Below are positions 22,628-31,559 of a DNA stretch of 41,280 nucleotides, piece by piece. Within the stretch, counting starts at the first letter, position 1; each line of letters opens with the position of its first letter. The notes under the pieces were generated by a model, which worked only from the letters and a program-made list of their open reading frames with translations, was not told the origin of the DNA and ran no database searches. The position numbers and the translations under genes are program-made. This stretch comes from Sneathiella sp. (GTDB taxonomy: Bacteria > Pseudomonadota > Alphaproteobacteria > Sneathiellales > Sneathiellaceae): positions 1 through 41,280 of the forward strand of contig PAKP01000014.1 of the NCBI GenBank assembly GCA_002706985.1, given 5' to 3'.

Positions 22628-23077
22628 ATGGACAATATTGATCGACAGCTGGTGAGCGCCTTGCGGCAGAATGCGCGAGCTTCGGTTTCGGAGCTTGCCC
22701 TGTCCCTCGGGCTGTCCCGCGCTACTGTTCGAACGCGGATTGACCGGTTGCTGGCGGATGAGGAAATCCTCGGCTTCACGGTTGTGCTGAAAGAGGACAT
22801 GGCGGATATGCCAGTCCGCGGTATTATCCTGATCGAAATCGAGGGAAAGGGGAACGAGCGGATCATTACGCGCTTGCGGGGATTTCCGGAAATTCAGGCT
22901 ATTCATTCGACAAATGGCTGTTGGGACCTTATCGTTGAATTCGGGGCAGAAACACTGGCGGATCTCGACAAGGTGTTGCGACAGATGCGGTTAATAGATG
23001 GCATTAATGCGAGTGAAACCAATCTTTACCTGACGACCCATCGCAGCAACCGGGTTGTGGGGTTATTTAAAAAATAA
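22628..23077 (+). CDS. Lrp/AsnC-family transcriptional regulator
   Basis: The 149-residue product has an N-terminal helix-turn-helix (NIDRQLVSALRQNARASVSELALSLGLSRATVRTRIDRLLADEEI) and a C-terminal RAM ligand-binding domain (about 65-145). The family senses amino acids. The start ATG at 22628 is preferred to TTG at 22619. Being divergent from the arginase/ornithine cyclodeaminase pair, it probably controls them in response to arginine or ornithine. The luciferase-like gene follows 15 bases later and may be in the same transcript. Confidence 0.93.
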   Translation: MDNIDRQLVSALRQNARASVSELALSLGLSRATVRTRIDRLLADEEILGFTVVLKEDMADMPVRGIILIEIEGKGNERIITRLRGFPEIQAIHSTNGCWDLIVEFGAETLADLDKVLRQMRLIDGINASETNLYLTTHRSNRVVGLFKK

Positions 23078-23092
23078 AACGGTGATAAAAAA

Positions 23093-24100
23093 ATGACCCG
23101 ATTATCTGTTCTCGACCTTGCCCCCATTACGGAAGGCAGCACGGCCGGACAATCCTTCAAAAATTCTGTTGAAATTGCTCAGCTCGCTGAAAAGCTGGGG
23201 TATCATCGCTATTGGCTGGCGGAGCATCATAATATTCCCGGCATAGCAAGCGCTGCGACCTCCGTTCTGCTCGCGCATGTCGGAGCCCAAACGACGAAAA
23301 TCCGTATCGGCTCCGGCGGAGTCATGTTGCCAAATCACGCACCCCTGATCATAGCGGAGCAGTTCGGCACGCTCGCTTCCCTATATCCCGGACGGATAGA
23401 TCTGGGGCTGGGCCGTGCGCCCGGCACGGATGGGCTCACGGCACAGGCGCTGAGGCGGTCGTTGAACGGAAGCGTCGATAATTTTCCGCGGGATGTGCTG
23501 GAATTACAGCAATATTTTGCGGACCCTGAACCAGGTCAGCGGGTGCAGGCTGTTCCTGGTGCCGGCCTGAAAGTCCCGCTATGGATATTGGGATCCAGCC
23601 TCTATGGCGCGGAGCTGGCCGCTCATTTCGGGCTGCCATATGCTTTTGCGTCGCATTTTGCGCCGACGGACCTGAGGCTGGCCCTTCATATTTACAGGCA
23701 AAACTTCAAACCTTCGAAGCAACTGGAGCAACCATATGTTATGGCGGCAATGAATCTCCAGGCGGCGGATACGCGTGATGAAGCAGAGTTTATTGTCACC
23801 TCCCTGATGCAAAGTGTCCTTGGCTTGGCAAGGGGGATGCCGATCAAACTGCCGCCGCCAGTCGAAGGGTTTTCGGAAAAACTGGGGCTTCATGAGAAAG
23901 CGGCGATCTCCCGGTTTATGACATATACGGCTCTGGGTGATGCACAGGACGTCAAAGAGAGGTTGCGGGAATTTCAGTCTGAAACGGACACAGACGAGAT
24001 CATTCTGACGGCCCAGATTTTCGATCATCGAGCTCGTCTCCATGCGTTCGAAATAGCAGCCGAAGCAATGGAAATGCTGGCGAAGCCAGTCAATTCCTAA
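23093..24100 (+). CDS. Luciferase-like flavin-dependent monooxygenase (MsnO8-type)
   Basis: The 335-residue product is a TIM-barrel LLM-class flavin oxidoreductase of the MsnO8 subgroup. Marks are [19 protein letters not shown] at the start, [55 protein letters not shown] and [13 protein letters not shown]. The substrate is unknown; such genes are widespread and usually not bioluminescent. It follows the Lrp/AsnC gene closely, but a role in arginine use is not shown. Confidence 0.92.
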   Translation: MTRLSVLDLAPITEGSTAGQSFKNSVEIAQLAEKLGYHRYWLAEHHNIPGIASAATSVLLAHVGAQTTKIRIGSGGVMLPNHAPLIIAEQFGTLASLYPGRIDLGLGRAPGTDGLTAQALRRSLNGSVDNFPRDVLELQQYFADPEPGQRVQAVPGAGLKVPLWILGSSLYGAELAAHFGLPYAFASHFAPTDLRLALHIYRQNFKPSKQLEQPYVMAAMNLQAADTRDEAEFIVTSLMQSVLGLARGMPIKLPPPVEGFSEKLGLHEKAAISRFMTYTALGDAQDVKERLREFQSETDTDEIILTAQIFDHRARLHAFEIAAEAMEMLAKPVNS

Positions 24101-24378
24101 TGACCCCGCTGGATGGTTGTCCGGCATATTCTAGATGACGCCATATAATATTTTTCGAATTTAAAGCATTGAAGCACAAAGAATAAATTCCCTTTTGTCG
24201 CACCAAGGACAATTTTGTGGCGCTGCAACAAATATACTTTGATTTATTGGCAGATAGGCTATCATGATATTCAGATTAACCATTGAGTTGGTTCCTGCCG
24301 TAGCCCGTTTGTAATAAAAGCGTCTTTGAAACCGTGCATTTATTAGTGATTTCAATGCTCATAAGAAGGAAATGAAAA
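24101..24378 (+). other. Intergenic region upstream of Pot-type operon
   Basis: These 278 bases hold no convincing gene. The region is AT-rich and must carry the promoter of the Pot-type operon. AAGAAGGAAATG just before 24379 provides the ribosome-binding site. I could not identify a specific operator or terminator. Confidence 0.5.
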
Positions 24379-25548
24379 ATGATCGAAAAATCTCAGAAAT
24401 CTGCCCCTGCTGACGTAAAATCGGCAAAGACTTTTAGCAGACGGAATGTCCTGAAAACAGCAACGGCTGTTGGCGCCTTTACGGCGGTCGGACCGGCGAT
24501 TGTGAAAAATGCTCTCTCTGCATCTGGCGAACTCAATATTCTGATGTGGTCCGATTATCTGCCGGAGCCATTTCTGGCCGATTTTGAAAATGAAACAGGT
24601 ATCAAGATCAACTACACGGGCATCGGCTCAAACGAGGAAATCATCAACAAGATGAAGGCGAACAAGGGTCAGGGGTTTGACATTGTTTCGCCGACGAACA
24701 ATCAGGGTCTGGAATGGGGACCGCTTGAATTGCTGCAGCCATGGGATTTAAGCCGTGTGCCGCTTGATGCGGTCAATCCGGCGATGTCGGCTATCGGCAA
24801 TAAGGATTGGGATTTCGGTGGAAAAGGATCTCATTGGCTTCCGCATATTTGGGGAACAGAGGGGATCGCCTGGCGGACCGACAAATGGGCACCGGCTGGG
24901 GCGGCCCCGAGCTATGGGGATGTCTGGTCCGAGGAAAACGCCGGAAAGACCATGGGACGCCCGCATTCAATGATGCTCTGCGCGGGTCTTTACATGGAGA
25001 CGATTGGTGAATTGAACCCCGGCGATATGTGGAAAGCATACGAATCTGAAGAGACCATGCGCCCGATCTGGGAAAAGGTGACGGATTGGTGTATTGCCCG
25101 TAAAAACAACATCAAACTTCTCTGGAATGATGCAGATACTCAGAAAAACGGTCTGCTGAACGAAGGTGTAATTGTTGGCCAGACATGGGATGGTCCGCCA
25201 ATGGCGCTGAAGACTGCGGGTGATCCGATCATGTATCAGGCGCCGGTTGAAGGGGCGATGGCCTGGGTTGACGGCATGTCCATGCCGATTGGCGCTAAGA
25301 ATATCGACCAGATCTACGAATTTATCAAATTCTCGTACAATCCGAAAAATGCCGGTAAAGCCATCGACTCCCATGGCTATAATTCGCCTGTCCTGGGCGC
25401 GGATCAGTTTGCCGGAGATGCCTATAAGAAGAATTTTGCGGATGCATATCCGGGCGATTCCCTGAGCAATCTCAATCCGTGGCCACCTCAGGCTCCTTGG
25501 TATGCCGCTATTCGTACCGAGTATGTCAACAAGTTCAAGAGCTCATAG
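24379..25548 (+). CDS. Polyamine-type ABC transporter substrate-binding protein (PotD/PotF-like)
   Basis: The 389-residue protein has a twin-arginine-type leader (FSRRNVLKTATAVGAFTAVGPAIV), so it may be exported folded by Tat. The mature protein matches PotD/PotF: ELNILMWSDYLPEPFLADFENETGIKINY, then EEIINKMKANKGQGFDIVSPTN. It would bind putrescine, spermidine or a related ligand in the periplasm and hand it to the permease encoded downstream. The ligand cannot be settled by reading. It is the first gene of a four-gene operon. A hairpin follows and probably lowers expression of the later genes relative to this one. Confidence 0.92.
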   Translation: MIEKSQKSAPADVKSAKTFSRRNVLKTATAVGAFTAVGPAIVKNALSASGELNILMWSDYLPEPFLADFENETGIKINYTGIGSNEEIINKMKANKGQGFDIVSPTNNQGLEWGPLELLQPWDLSRVPLDAVNPAMSAIGNKDWDFGGKGSHWLPHIWGTEGIAWRTDKWAPAGAAPSYGDVWSEENAGKTMGRPHSMMLCAGLYMETIGELNPGDMWKAYESEETMRPIWEKVTDWCIARKNNIKLLWNDADTQKNGLLNEGVIVGQTWDGPPMALKTAGDPIMYQAPVEGAMAWVDGMSMPIGAKNIDQIYEFIKFSYNPKNAGKAIDSHGYNSPVLGADQFAGDAYKKNFADAYPGDSLSNLNPWPPQAPWYAAIRTEYVNKFKSS

Positions 25549-25558
25549 GCTTAATAAC

Positions 25559-25606
25559 GGGGTGCCGGTCGTCGATCGGGTGGGCCGGCATCCCTAATTT
25601 GTTTCT
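25559..25606 (+). terminator. Intercistronic hairpin / partial terminator after substrate-binding gene
   Basis: A 10-bp stem (GGGGTGCCGG / CCGGCATCCC with one G-U pair) and a 16-base loop, followed by TAATTTGTTTCTT. It lies between the binding-protein gene and the ATPase gene. It probably acts as a partial terminator or mRNA-stabilising hairpin. Confidence 0.6.
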
Positions 25607-25658
25607 TCTGGACCGAGGGGGTCTTGATGGGAAAAGAGTGCCAGTCAGGAAATGATTT

Positions 25659-26771
25659 ATGACCAAAGGGGTAGACGTTGATCTGGAAGATGTCTGGATC
25701 CGGTTTGGTGACTTTGTTGCCGTACGTGAAGCCAATGTTAACATCAAGGGGGGTGAATTTTTCTCGTTCCTGGGCCCGTCCGGTTGTGGCAAGACAACAA
25801 TCCTGCGCTCCGTCTCTGGCTTTTTGGAGCCAAGCCAAGGCAGGGTAAAGATCGGCGGCAAAGATATGGCGGGGATTGGCCCCAATAAGCGGCCAACTGC
25901 CCTTATTTTCCAGAACCTCGCTTTGTTCCCGCTCATGAAAGTGTGGGAAAATATTACGTTTTCCCTTGAGGTTAAAGGGGTTGGCAAAGCAGAGCGGCGA
26001 AAACGTGCGGATGAACTGCTCGATATGATCGCCTTGTCTGATCAGGGAGATAAGCTTCCATCAGAGTTATCCGGTGGTCAGAAGCAACGCGTTGCCATTG
26101 CCCGCGCCCTTTGTGCGGAACCCGATGTCCTGTTACTTGACGAGCCGCTTTCAGCGCTCGATCTGAAGCTCCGTCAACATATGAGGACTGAACTTCGCGA
26201 AATTCAACAGCGCGTCGGAATTACATTCATTTATATCACCCATGACCAGGGTGAGGCTCTGACGATGTCTGACAATGTTGCCGTGATGCGGGCCGGGGTC
26301 ATAGATCAGATCGCAAGCGGGCACACGGTTTATAATGATCCGGCGACACCTTTCGTTGCGTCATTTGTGGGCGAGAACAATGTATTTCGGGGAACCATCA
26401 AGTCAATTGATGGTGATATGGCCCTTGTCAGCACAAATCGCACCGGGGAGTTGCTGTCACGTATTGCAACATCAGCGAGAGGAAAGCTGAACGTCGGGGA
26501 TTCCGCGATGATGTTCATTCGTCCCGAAGCCTGCAATATAGCTGAAGATGTTTCACCCGCTGCCAACCGGTTTTCTGCCATGGTCAAGCATGAGGAGTTT
26601 GAGGGTCAGATCTATAACGTGTTCCTGGAGGGATCTGAAGGCAAGGAAATCAAGATGTCCCTCGTTAATATCGGCAAGCAACGAGCTTCGGCAGAAGGCA
26701 GCAACCTGACGCTGGAATACGAAGCAAAACAAGCTGTGGTCTTGCCTGCCGGTGAGCTGGCCAGTGAATAG
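25659..26771 (+). CDS. Polyamine-type ABC transporter ATP-binding protein (PotA-like)
   Basis: This 370-residue ATPase energises the importer at the inner side of the membrane. The Walker A motif GPSGCGKTT is at residues 39-47, the signature is LSGGQKQRVAIARAL, Walker B is DVLLLDEPLSALD and the switch His is in FIYITHDQGEAL. A C-terminal TOBE domain (about 280-360) is present, as in PotA/FbpC-type subunits. AGGA lies eight bases before the start. It is nine bases from the first permease gene. Confidence 0.95.
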   Translation: MTKGVDVDLEDVWIRFGDFVAVREANVNIKGGEFFSFLGPSGCGKTTILRSVSGFLEPSQGRVKIGGKDMAGIGPNKRPTALIFQNLALFPLMKVWENITFSLEVKGVGKAERRKRADELLDMIALSDQGDKLPSELSGGQKQRVAIARALCAEPDVLLLDEPLSALDLKLRQHMRTELREIQQRVGITFIYITHDQGEALTMSDNVAVMRAGVIDQIASGHTVYNDPATPFVASFVGENNVFRGTIKSIDGDMALVSTNRTGELLSRIATSARGKLNVGDSAMMFIRPEACNIAEDVSPAANRFSAMVKHEEFEGQIYNVFLEGSEGKEIKMSLVNIGKQRASAEGSNLTLEYEAKQAVVLPAGELASE

Positions 26772-26780
26772 GACCGCCAG

Positions 26781-27710
26781 ATGAAGATAGCGCAGCTATT
26801 CAGAAATTATTTTGTCAGGAACGGGATCGGCCTCGGGACCTTCCTGTTGGTCGCGGTATTCTTCTGGGTGGTTGTCTTGATCATTCTGCCACAGCTATCC
26901 ATGCTGGATTTTTCGTTTCGCCACCACCTTCCGCCGCCGGAAATGGGCGGGCCAAAGGATACCTATACGCTGGAGCACTACAAATATCTGGTGCTGGGGG
27001 CGCCGGGTGCGGATACATCCTATAATGTGGTCGATCTTGGCGTATTCGGCAGAACCCTACTCGCCGCTTTTTTTGTGACAATCCTTGATCTCGTGCTTTG
27101 CTATCCGCTTGCCTATTATCTTGGCCAGTCAAAAGGCGGTGGATTCATTCGTGTGCTGGTCCTGCTGCTGATTATTCCGTACTGGATTAACGAGATCCTG
27201 CGTGCTTTTGCCTTCCGGATTATTTTTGGTGATAGCGGTCTTATCAATGAAATGTTGATGACGATGGGGCTAATTGACAGTCCCATAGACTTTATCAGGG
27301 CGAACGTCGCGCTCTATGCGGGGCTGGGCTATGCCTATATCCTGCTGATGATCTTCCCGATTTATAACGTCATCGAGAGTTTGGATCGCAACCAGATTGA
27401 AGCCGCCCGCGATATGGGGGCGCCATGGTGGCGTATTCACTGGCGCGTCGTCATCCCGTATGCCAAGCCCGGCATTTCGTCGGGCTGCACGATGGTGTTC
27501 ATGCTGACGGCCGGTGCGCTTGCCGCACCGCAAATTCTTGGCGGCCCGTCCAGCCTCTGGTTCACGCAAATTATTTATCAGTGGTTTAACCAAGGCGGCA
27601 ATTGGCCACGAGGAGCTGCCTTTGCCATTGTTCTTTTGGTGTCCTGTATCATTATCGTTCTAACGATGATGAAATTGTTCAAGGTCAGGATAGGAGATAT
27701 TGGCAAATGA
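26781..27710 (+). CDS. Polyamine-type ABC transporter permease (PotB-like)
   Basis: The 309-residue product has six membrane helices and the EAA loop that docks with the ATPase (IEAARDMGAPWWRIHWRVVIPYAKPGI). IIPYWINEILRAFAFRIIFGDSGLIN is typical of PotB. The N-terminus has one extra hydrophobic segment. Its stop overlaps the start of the next gene (ATGA). Confidence 0.93.
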   Translation: MKIAQLFRNYFVRNGIGLGTFLLVAVFFWVVVLIILPQLSMLDFSFRHHLPPPEMGGPKDTYTLEHYKYLVLGAPGADTSYNVVDLGVFGRTLLAAFFVTILDLVLCYPLAYYLGQSKGGGFIRVLVLLLIIPYWINEILRAFAFRIIFGDSGLINEMLMTMGLIDSPIDFIRANVALYAGLGYAYILLMIFPIYNVIESLDRNQIEAARDMGAPWWRIHWRVVIPYAKPGISSGCTMVFMLTAGALAAPQILGGPSSLWFTQIIYQWFNQGGNWPRGAAFAIVLLVSCIIIVLTMMKLFKVRIGDIGK

Positions 27711-28993
27711 GAGCCGAAAATGTCTTCCTGAAAATCATGCTTTGGGCGTATCTCGTCATTTTTTTTGGCTACCTCTTGGGGCCGCTGATTGTCATGAGCA
27801 TCACGGCGTTCAACTCGCCTTCGTTCCCTAAAATGACGCCGTGGGAATGCCTGACGTTCGAGTGGTTTGATGTTCTTGCTAATGATACCCGGATACTGAA
27901 CGGCATTGAGAACAGTCTGATCATCGGCGTCGGAACGGTTATTCTCTCTGTAATAATGGGGCTCGCCGCCGCCTTGTTGCTCACGCAGATATGGCCGAAA
28001 CTTCGGGCAACATATTACACTGTTGTTATTGCTCCGATCCTTATTCCCGGCGTTGTTCTCGGTATTTCGACGCTCGTTTTCTGGGATCGCATCAGTGTGA
28101 TGCTGGGCATGAGCACGGGCAGCATTCTGCATAACGGAATATTTCTGACGATCCTCGGGCAATCCACATTTATCGCGTCCTATTGCATGCTGGTGTTTGT
28201 TGCGCGGCTTCAACGGTTTGATACAGGTCTGACCGAGGCGGCACTGGATCTCGGTGCGACCCATGTACAGGCTTTCTGGAAAATTCTGTTGCCGTTCATG
28301 AAACCGGCGATTGGTTCCGCCGCGGTGCTTGCATTCCTTGCGTCTTTTGAAAATTACAATACGACGACCTTTACCTTCGGAAAATTTCCTACTTTAACAA
28401 TCGAACTTGCGCAGAAAGTGCGCTATGGCATTAACCCGTCCATCTCTTCGCTCGCATTCATTATCATTGCCCTGACTATTTTCGGCGCCCTTATTCATGA
28501 AGTTTATCGCCGCCGTCAGCAGCTGGCGCTGGCTAATGGCGCGCCGGTATCGGCCGTGTCCGGCGGGCTTCAACTGCCAAGAATGCTGCGTGGCAATCCG
28601 GCGGCCATCATTCTTATTCTTCTGGCCTTGGGCGGATTTTCCACCATCTGGTTTGCCCAGACTTATAGTCCGGATGTGTGCAAAATGGATGTCCGGGAAC
28701 AAAAGCGCCTTATACAGGAAGAGCGTATCCGGGCCATCCGGGAACAGCGTCAGCTTGAATTGCAGCAGAAGCAGCAGCAGGGATCGGGCGCATCCGGTGG
28801 AAGTACAACTGCTCCCTCGGCAACGCAAAGTCCGGGTCAGGGGGCTTTCGGGAATGTTTTCAAACCGGGCAATCTGGATAGATCCACTACCGAGCCAAAG
28901 GCAGATAAACCGGCGCAAAGTCCCGGAAAGGGCGCTTTTGGCGATGTCTTTGCCCCTAATAATCTTGATAAGGCGGCGCCGAAAGAAGAATGA
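27707..28993 (+). CDS. Polyamine-type ABC transporter permease (PotC-like) with added C-terminal tail
   Basis: The start at 27707 overlaps the previous stop (ATGA); a longer frame from 27602 lies inside the upstream gene. Of 428 residues, about 1-275 form a normal PotC permease with the EAA loop (TEAALDLGATHVQAFWKILLPFMKPAI). After that comes an extra membrane helix (AAIILILLALGGFSTIWFA, about 303-321), a charged Gln/Arg/Glu helix, and a low-complexity tail with a repeated motif: SPGQGAFGNVFKPGNLD and SPGKGAFGDVFAPNNLD. Ordinary PotC proteins are about 260-280 residues, so about 150 residues are additional. The role of the tail is unknown. It ends three bases from the convergent operon. Confidence 0.92.
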   Translation: MRAENVFLKIMLWAYLVIFFGYLLGPLIVMSITAFNSPSFPKMTPWECLTFEWFDVLANDTRILNGIENSLIIGVGTVILSVIMGLAAALLLTQIWPKLRATYYTVVIAPILIPGVVLGISTLVFWDRISVMLGMSTGSILHNGIFLTILGQSTFIASYCMLVFVARLQRFDTGLTEAALDLGATHVQAFWKILLPFMKPAIGSAAVLAFLASFENYNTTTFTFGKFPTLTIELAQKVRYGINPSISSLAFIIIALTIFGALIHEVYRRRQQLALANGAPVSAVSGGLQLPRMLRGNPAAIILILLALGGFSTIWFAQTYSPDVCKMDVREQKRLIQEERIRAIREQRQLELQQKQQQGSGASGGSTTAPSATQSPGQGAFGNVFKPGNLDRSTTEPKADKPAQSPGKGAFGDVFAPNNLDKAAPKEE

Positions 28994-28996
28994 AGG

Positions 28997-29776
28997 CTAT
29001 GGCTTCTGCGGAACCTGTTCTTTCTGGCGCTTGTAGCCGAGCGAGCTTTCCAGTAAGTGTCGGGAATAAGGATGCTGCGGATTAAGGTCTCGCATTTGTT
29101 CAATGGTCATGATTTCGACAATTTCCCCCATCTGCATCACCGCAATCCGCTTGCACATATGTCCGACGACGGCCAGATCATGTGATACCATCAGATAGGT
29201 GAGCTTGTGCGCGCGGCGTAAGTCATCCAGAAGGTTCAGGATTTCCGCCTGCACAGACACATCCAGCGCTGAGGTTGGCTCATCCAGCAGCAATATTTCA
29301 GGCTCCGGTGCGAGGGCGCGGGCAATTGCAACGCGCTGGCGCTGGCCGCCGGAAAGCTGATGCGGGTATCGAAAACGGAACGTGGGCCCAAGTCCAACAT
29401 TGTCTAGGAGTTTTTCGATGCGCCTGTCAACATTGGAAAAACCGTGTAGCCGGAGCGTTTCACTTAAAAGCTGATCTACTGAATGACGGGGATGCAGGGC
29501 AGCATATGGGTCCTGAAAGACCATCTGGACCTTCTTGTAGAATTGCCGGGTCCGATGACGGCCAAGCCTTTCACCGGTAACGTTCATTTCCCCGGACCAT
29601 GTGGGAATCAAACCGGTCAGCGCCCGAAGAATAGTCGATTTCCCCGACCCGCTCTCCCCAACAAGGCCAAAACTCTCTCCCTGTACGATCTTAAGATTGG
29701 TGTTTTTCACGGCGTTGACGCGTTCTTCCGCGCCATCAAACCAGACATTCAGATTCTTTATGACGATACCGCTCAT
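28997..29776 (-). CDS. Peptide/nickel-type ABC transporter ATP-binding protein (DppF-like)
   Basis: The 259-residue ATPase has Walker A GESGSGKST, signature LSGGQRQRVAIARAL, Walker B EILLLDEPTSALD and the DppF/OppF-type C-terminus (RDLNQP-like: RDLNPQHPYSRHLLESSLGY). It is the last gene of a five-gene importer operon, overlapping the upstream ATPase gene by four bases. It is slightly shorter than typical OppF (about 320) and lacks part of the usual C-terminal cysteine-rich iron-sulphur segment. Confidence 0.93.
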   Translation of the reverse strand: MSGIVIKNLNVWFDGAEERVNAVKNTNLKIVQGESFGLVGESGSGKSTILRALTGLIPTWSGEMNVTGERLGRHRTRQFYKKVQMVFQDPYAALHPRHSVDQLLSETLRLHGFSNVDRRIEKLLDNVGLGPTFRFRYPHQLSGGQRQRVAIARALAPEPEILLLDEPTSALDVSVQAEILNLLDDLRRAHKLTYLMVSHDLAVVGHMCKRIAVMQMGEIVEIMTIEQMRDLNPQHPYSRHLLESSLGYKRQKEQVPQKP

Positions 29777-30627
29777 TTAACGCCGCTCACGCTTTCTGCA
29801 CGGGCCCATTCCGGGTCACGGGTGAGTACCGCCAGTCGTTCTTGCGGCGTATCAAGCCGCGGTAACGATTTCAGAAGACCGCGGGTATAGGGATGCGTCG
29901 CTTCATGTAACTTGTCCGCAACGCAGACTTCGACAATACGTCCCGCATACATGATCAAAACCCGATCGCAAAAGGACGAAACAAGACTAAGATCGTGGCT
30001 GATAAAGATAAGCCCCATACCGCGTTCCTGCACGAGCTTATCGAGGATACCGAGTACCTGCATTTGCACGGAGACATCCAGAGCAGAGGTTGGTTCATCT
30101 GCAATCAGGATATCCGGATCCGGGATCAACATCATGGCAATCATAACACGCTGCCCCATACCGCCGGATAGCTCGTGGGGGTAGGCGTTAAAAACCCGTG
30201 ACGGATCCCGGATCGCAACGGCTTCCAATGCCTCAACAACCTTGTTTCTGACTTCGGATCGGGATTTTTTTCCAAGCAGCATATAGGATTCCATCATCTG
30301 CTCTCCCACTGTCATCACTGGATTAAGGGAGAATTTTGGGTCCTGCATAACCATGGAGATACGCTGGCCGCGTATCTTGCGTATTTCCTGTTTGCTCATT
30401 TTTAGGAGATCGTCGCCGTCAAGAGAGATATGGTTTGCGCTTACCTGCCCCGGCTTTCGAATAAGTTGTAGGATTGCTCTGCCTGTCATTGATTTGCCCG
30501 CCCCGCTTTCGCCAACGATGCCAAGCCGCTCTTCCCCAAGGGAGAAGGATATTCCGCGGACTGCTTCAAAAATGCCGTTCCGTGTTGGAAATTTTACCCA
30601 GAGATTGTCAACTTCAAGCCATGTCAT
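29773..30627 (-). CDS. Peptide/nickel-type ABC transporter ATP-binding protein (DppD-like)
   Basis: The 284-residue ATPase has Walker A GESGAGKSM (the final Ser/Thr is replaced by Ser-Met, which is common in DppD), signature LSGGMGQRVMIAMML, Walker B DILIADEPTSALD and the switch FISHDLSL. The C-terminal HPYTRGLLKSLPRLD motif is typical of DppD/OppD. It overlaps its neighbours on both sides by four bases, so the operon is translated as a coupled unit. Confidence 0.94.
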   Translation of the reverse strand: MTWLEVDNLWVKFPTRNGIFEAVRGISFSLGEERLGIVGESGAGKSMTGRAILQLIRKPGQVSANHISLDGDDLLKMSKQEIRKIRGQRISMVMQDPKFSLNPVMTVGEQMMESYMLLGKKSRSEVRNKVVEALEAVAIRDPSRVFNAYPHELSGGMGQRVMIAMMLIPDPDILIADEPTSALDVSVQMQVLGILDKLVQERGMGLIFISHDLSLVSSFCDRVLIMYAGRIVEVCVADKLHEATHPYTRGLLKSLPRLDTPQERLAVLTRDPEWARAESVSGVK

Positions 30628-31559
30628 GAGCCGCTATCCTTGGGATCAAGTACATCCCGCAAGCCGTCGCCCAGCAGATTAAAGGCAAGGCTTACAAGAA
30701 AGATAGCAAGACCGGGAACCGTTGCCACCCACCAGTGATCAAGAATGAATTTCCGTCCTTCCGATATCATCGCCCCCCATTCCGGTGACGGCGGCTGGGC
30801 GCCGAGACCGAGAAAGCCGAGCCCGGCCGCCGCCAGTATTATTCCGGCCATATCCAATGTTACCCGTACGATCAGCGAAGAAATGCAAAGGGGCCAGATA
30901 TGCCGGGTAATGATCCGAAAGGGACCAGCCCCTTGTAATTTTACAGCACTGATGTAATCCGATTTTCGGATGGTGAGGGTCTCGGCGCGGGCAATGCGTG
31001 CATAAGGCGGCCAGGCTGTCAGGGAGATGGCGATCACCGCATTTTCAATGCCGGCGCCAAGGGCGGCAACAAATGCAAGCGCAAGAACGAGGCGCGGAAA
31101 GGCGAGGAATATATCCGTTATCCGCATCAGAATTGTATCTATCCATCCGCCTGCATATCCTGCGACGGTGCCGACGAAAAGCCCGGCGACAGGCGCGATC
31201 AGGGCAACGAGAATGACGATATAGAGCGTAATTCTGGCGCCGTATATTAATCGGCTCAGGATATCCCGGCCTAAGGAATCGGTTCCAAGAAGATGATCGT
31301 CCGCCCCCAATGGGGCGAGGCGATTACTTAGGTCCTGAACAAATGGGTCGTGAGGGGCAAGCAGGGGAGCAAATACGGCGATCAGACCCATCATCAGCAG
31401 TATGACCAGTCCAAACATCGCCATTGGATTGGACCGAAACGATAACCAACCCTGATACAGCGATGCAATGCGGGCGTGATGTCGTGACGTGGGTGTATCG
31501 GTCAGCAGCCAGCTGCGCCATTTTGGGTGGTTTCCTGAGGGCAGGCCAGACACGCTCAT
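30624..31559 (-). CDS. Peptide/nickel-type ABC transporter permease (DppC-like)
   Basis: The 311-residue permease has an N-terminal cytoplasmic segment, six membrane helices and the motif PHDPFVQDLSNRLAPLGADDHLLGTDSLGRDILSRLIYG, a hallmark of DppC/OppC. The EAA loop is SAVKLQGAGPFRIITRHIWPL. It pairs with the DppB-like gene to form the channel. Confidence 0.94.
   Translation of the reverse strand: MSVSGLPSGNHPKWRSWLLTDTPTSRHHARIASLYQGWLSFRSNPMAMFGLVILLMMGLIAVFAPLLAPHDPFVQDLSNRLAPLGADDHLLGTDSLGRDILSRLIYGARITLYIVILVALIAPVAGLFVGTVAGYAGGWIDTILMRITDIFLAFPRLVLALAFVAALGAGIENAVIAISLTAWPPYARIARAETLTIRKSDYISAVKLQGAGPFRIITRHIWPLCISSLIVRVTLDMAGIILAAAGLGFLGLGAQPPSPEWGAMISEGRKFILDHWWVATVPGLAIFLVSLAFNLLGDGLRDVLDPKDSGS

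Noticed and set aside
23579..24127. 182-residue minus-strand frame
   Set aside because: It is antisense to the luciferase-like gene; the product is rich in Arg, Cys and His with no domain.
27578..28264. 228-residue minus-strand frame
   Set aside because: It lies inside the two Pot permease genes, has a polar low-complexity product rich in Arg, Asn and His, and no recognisable domain; a shadow frame.
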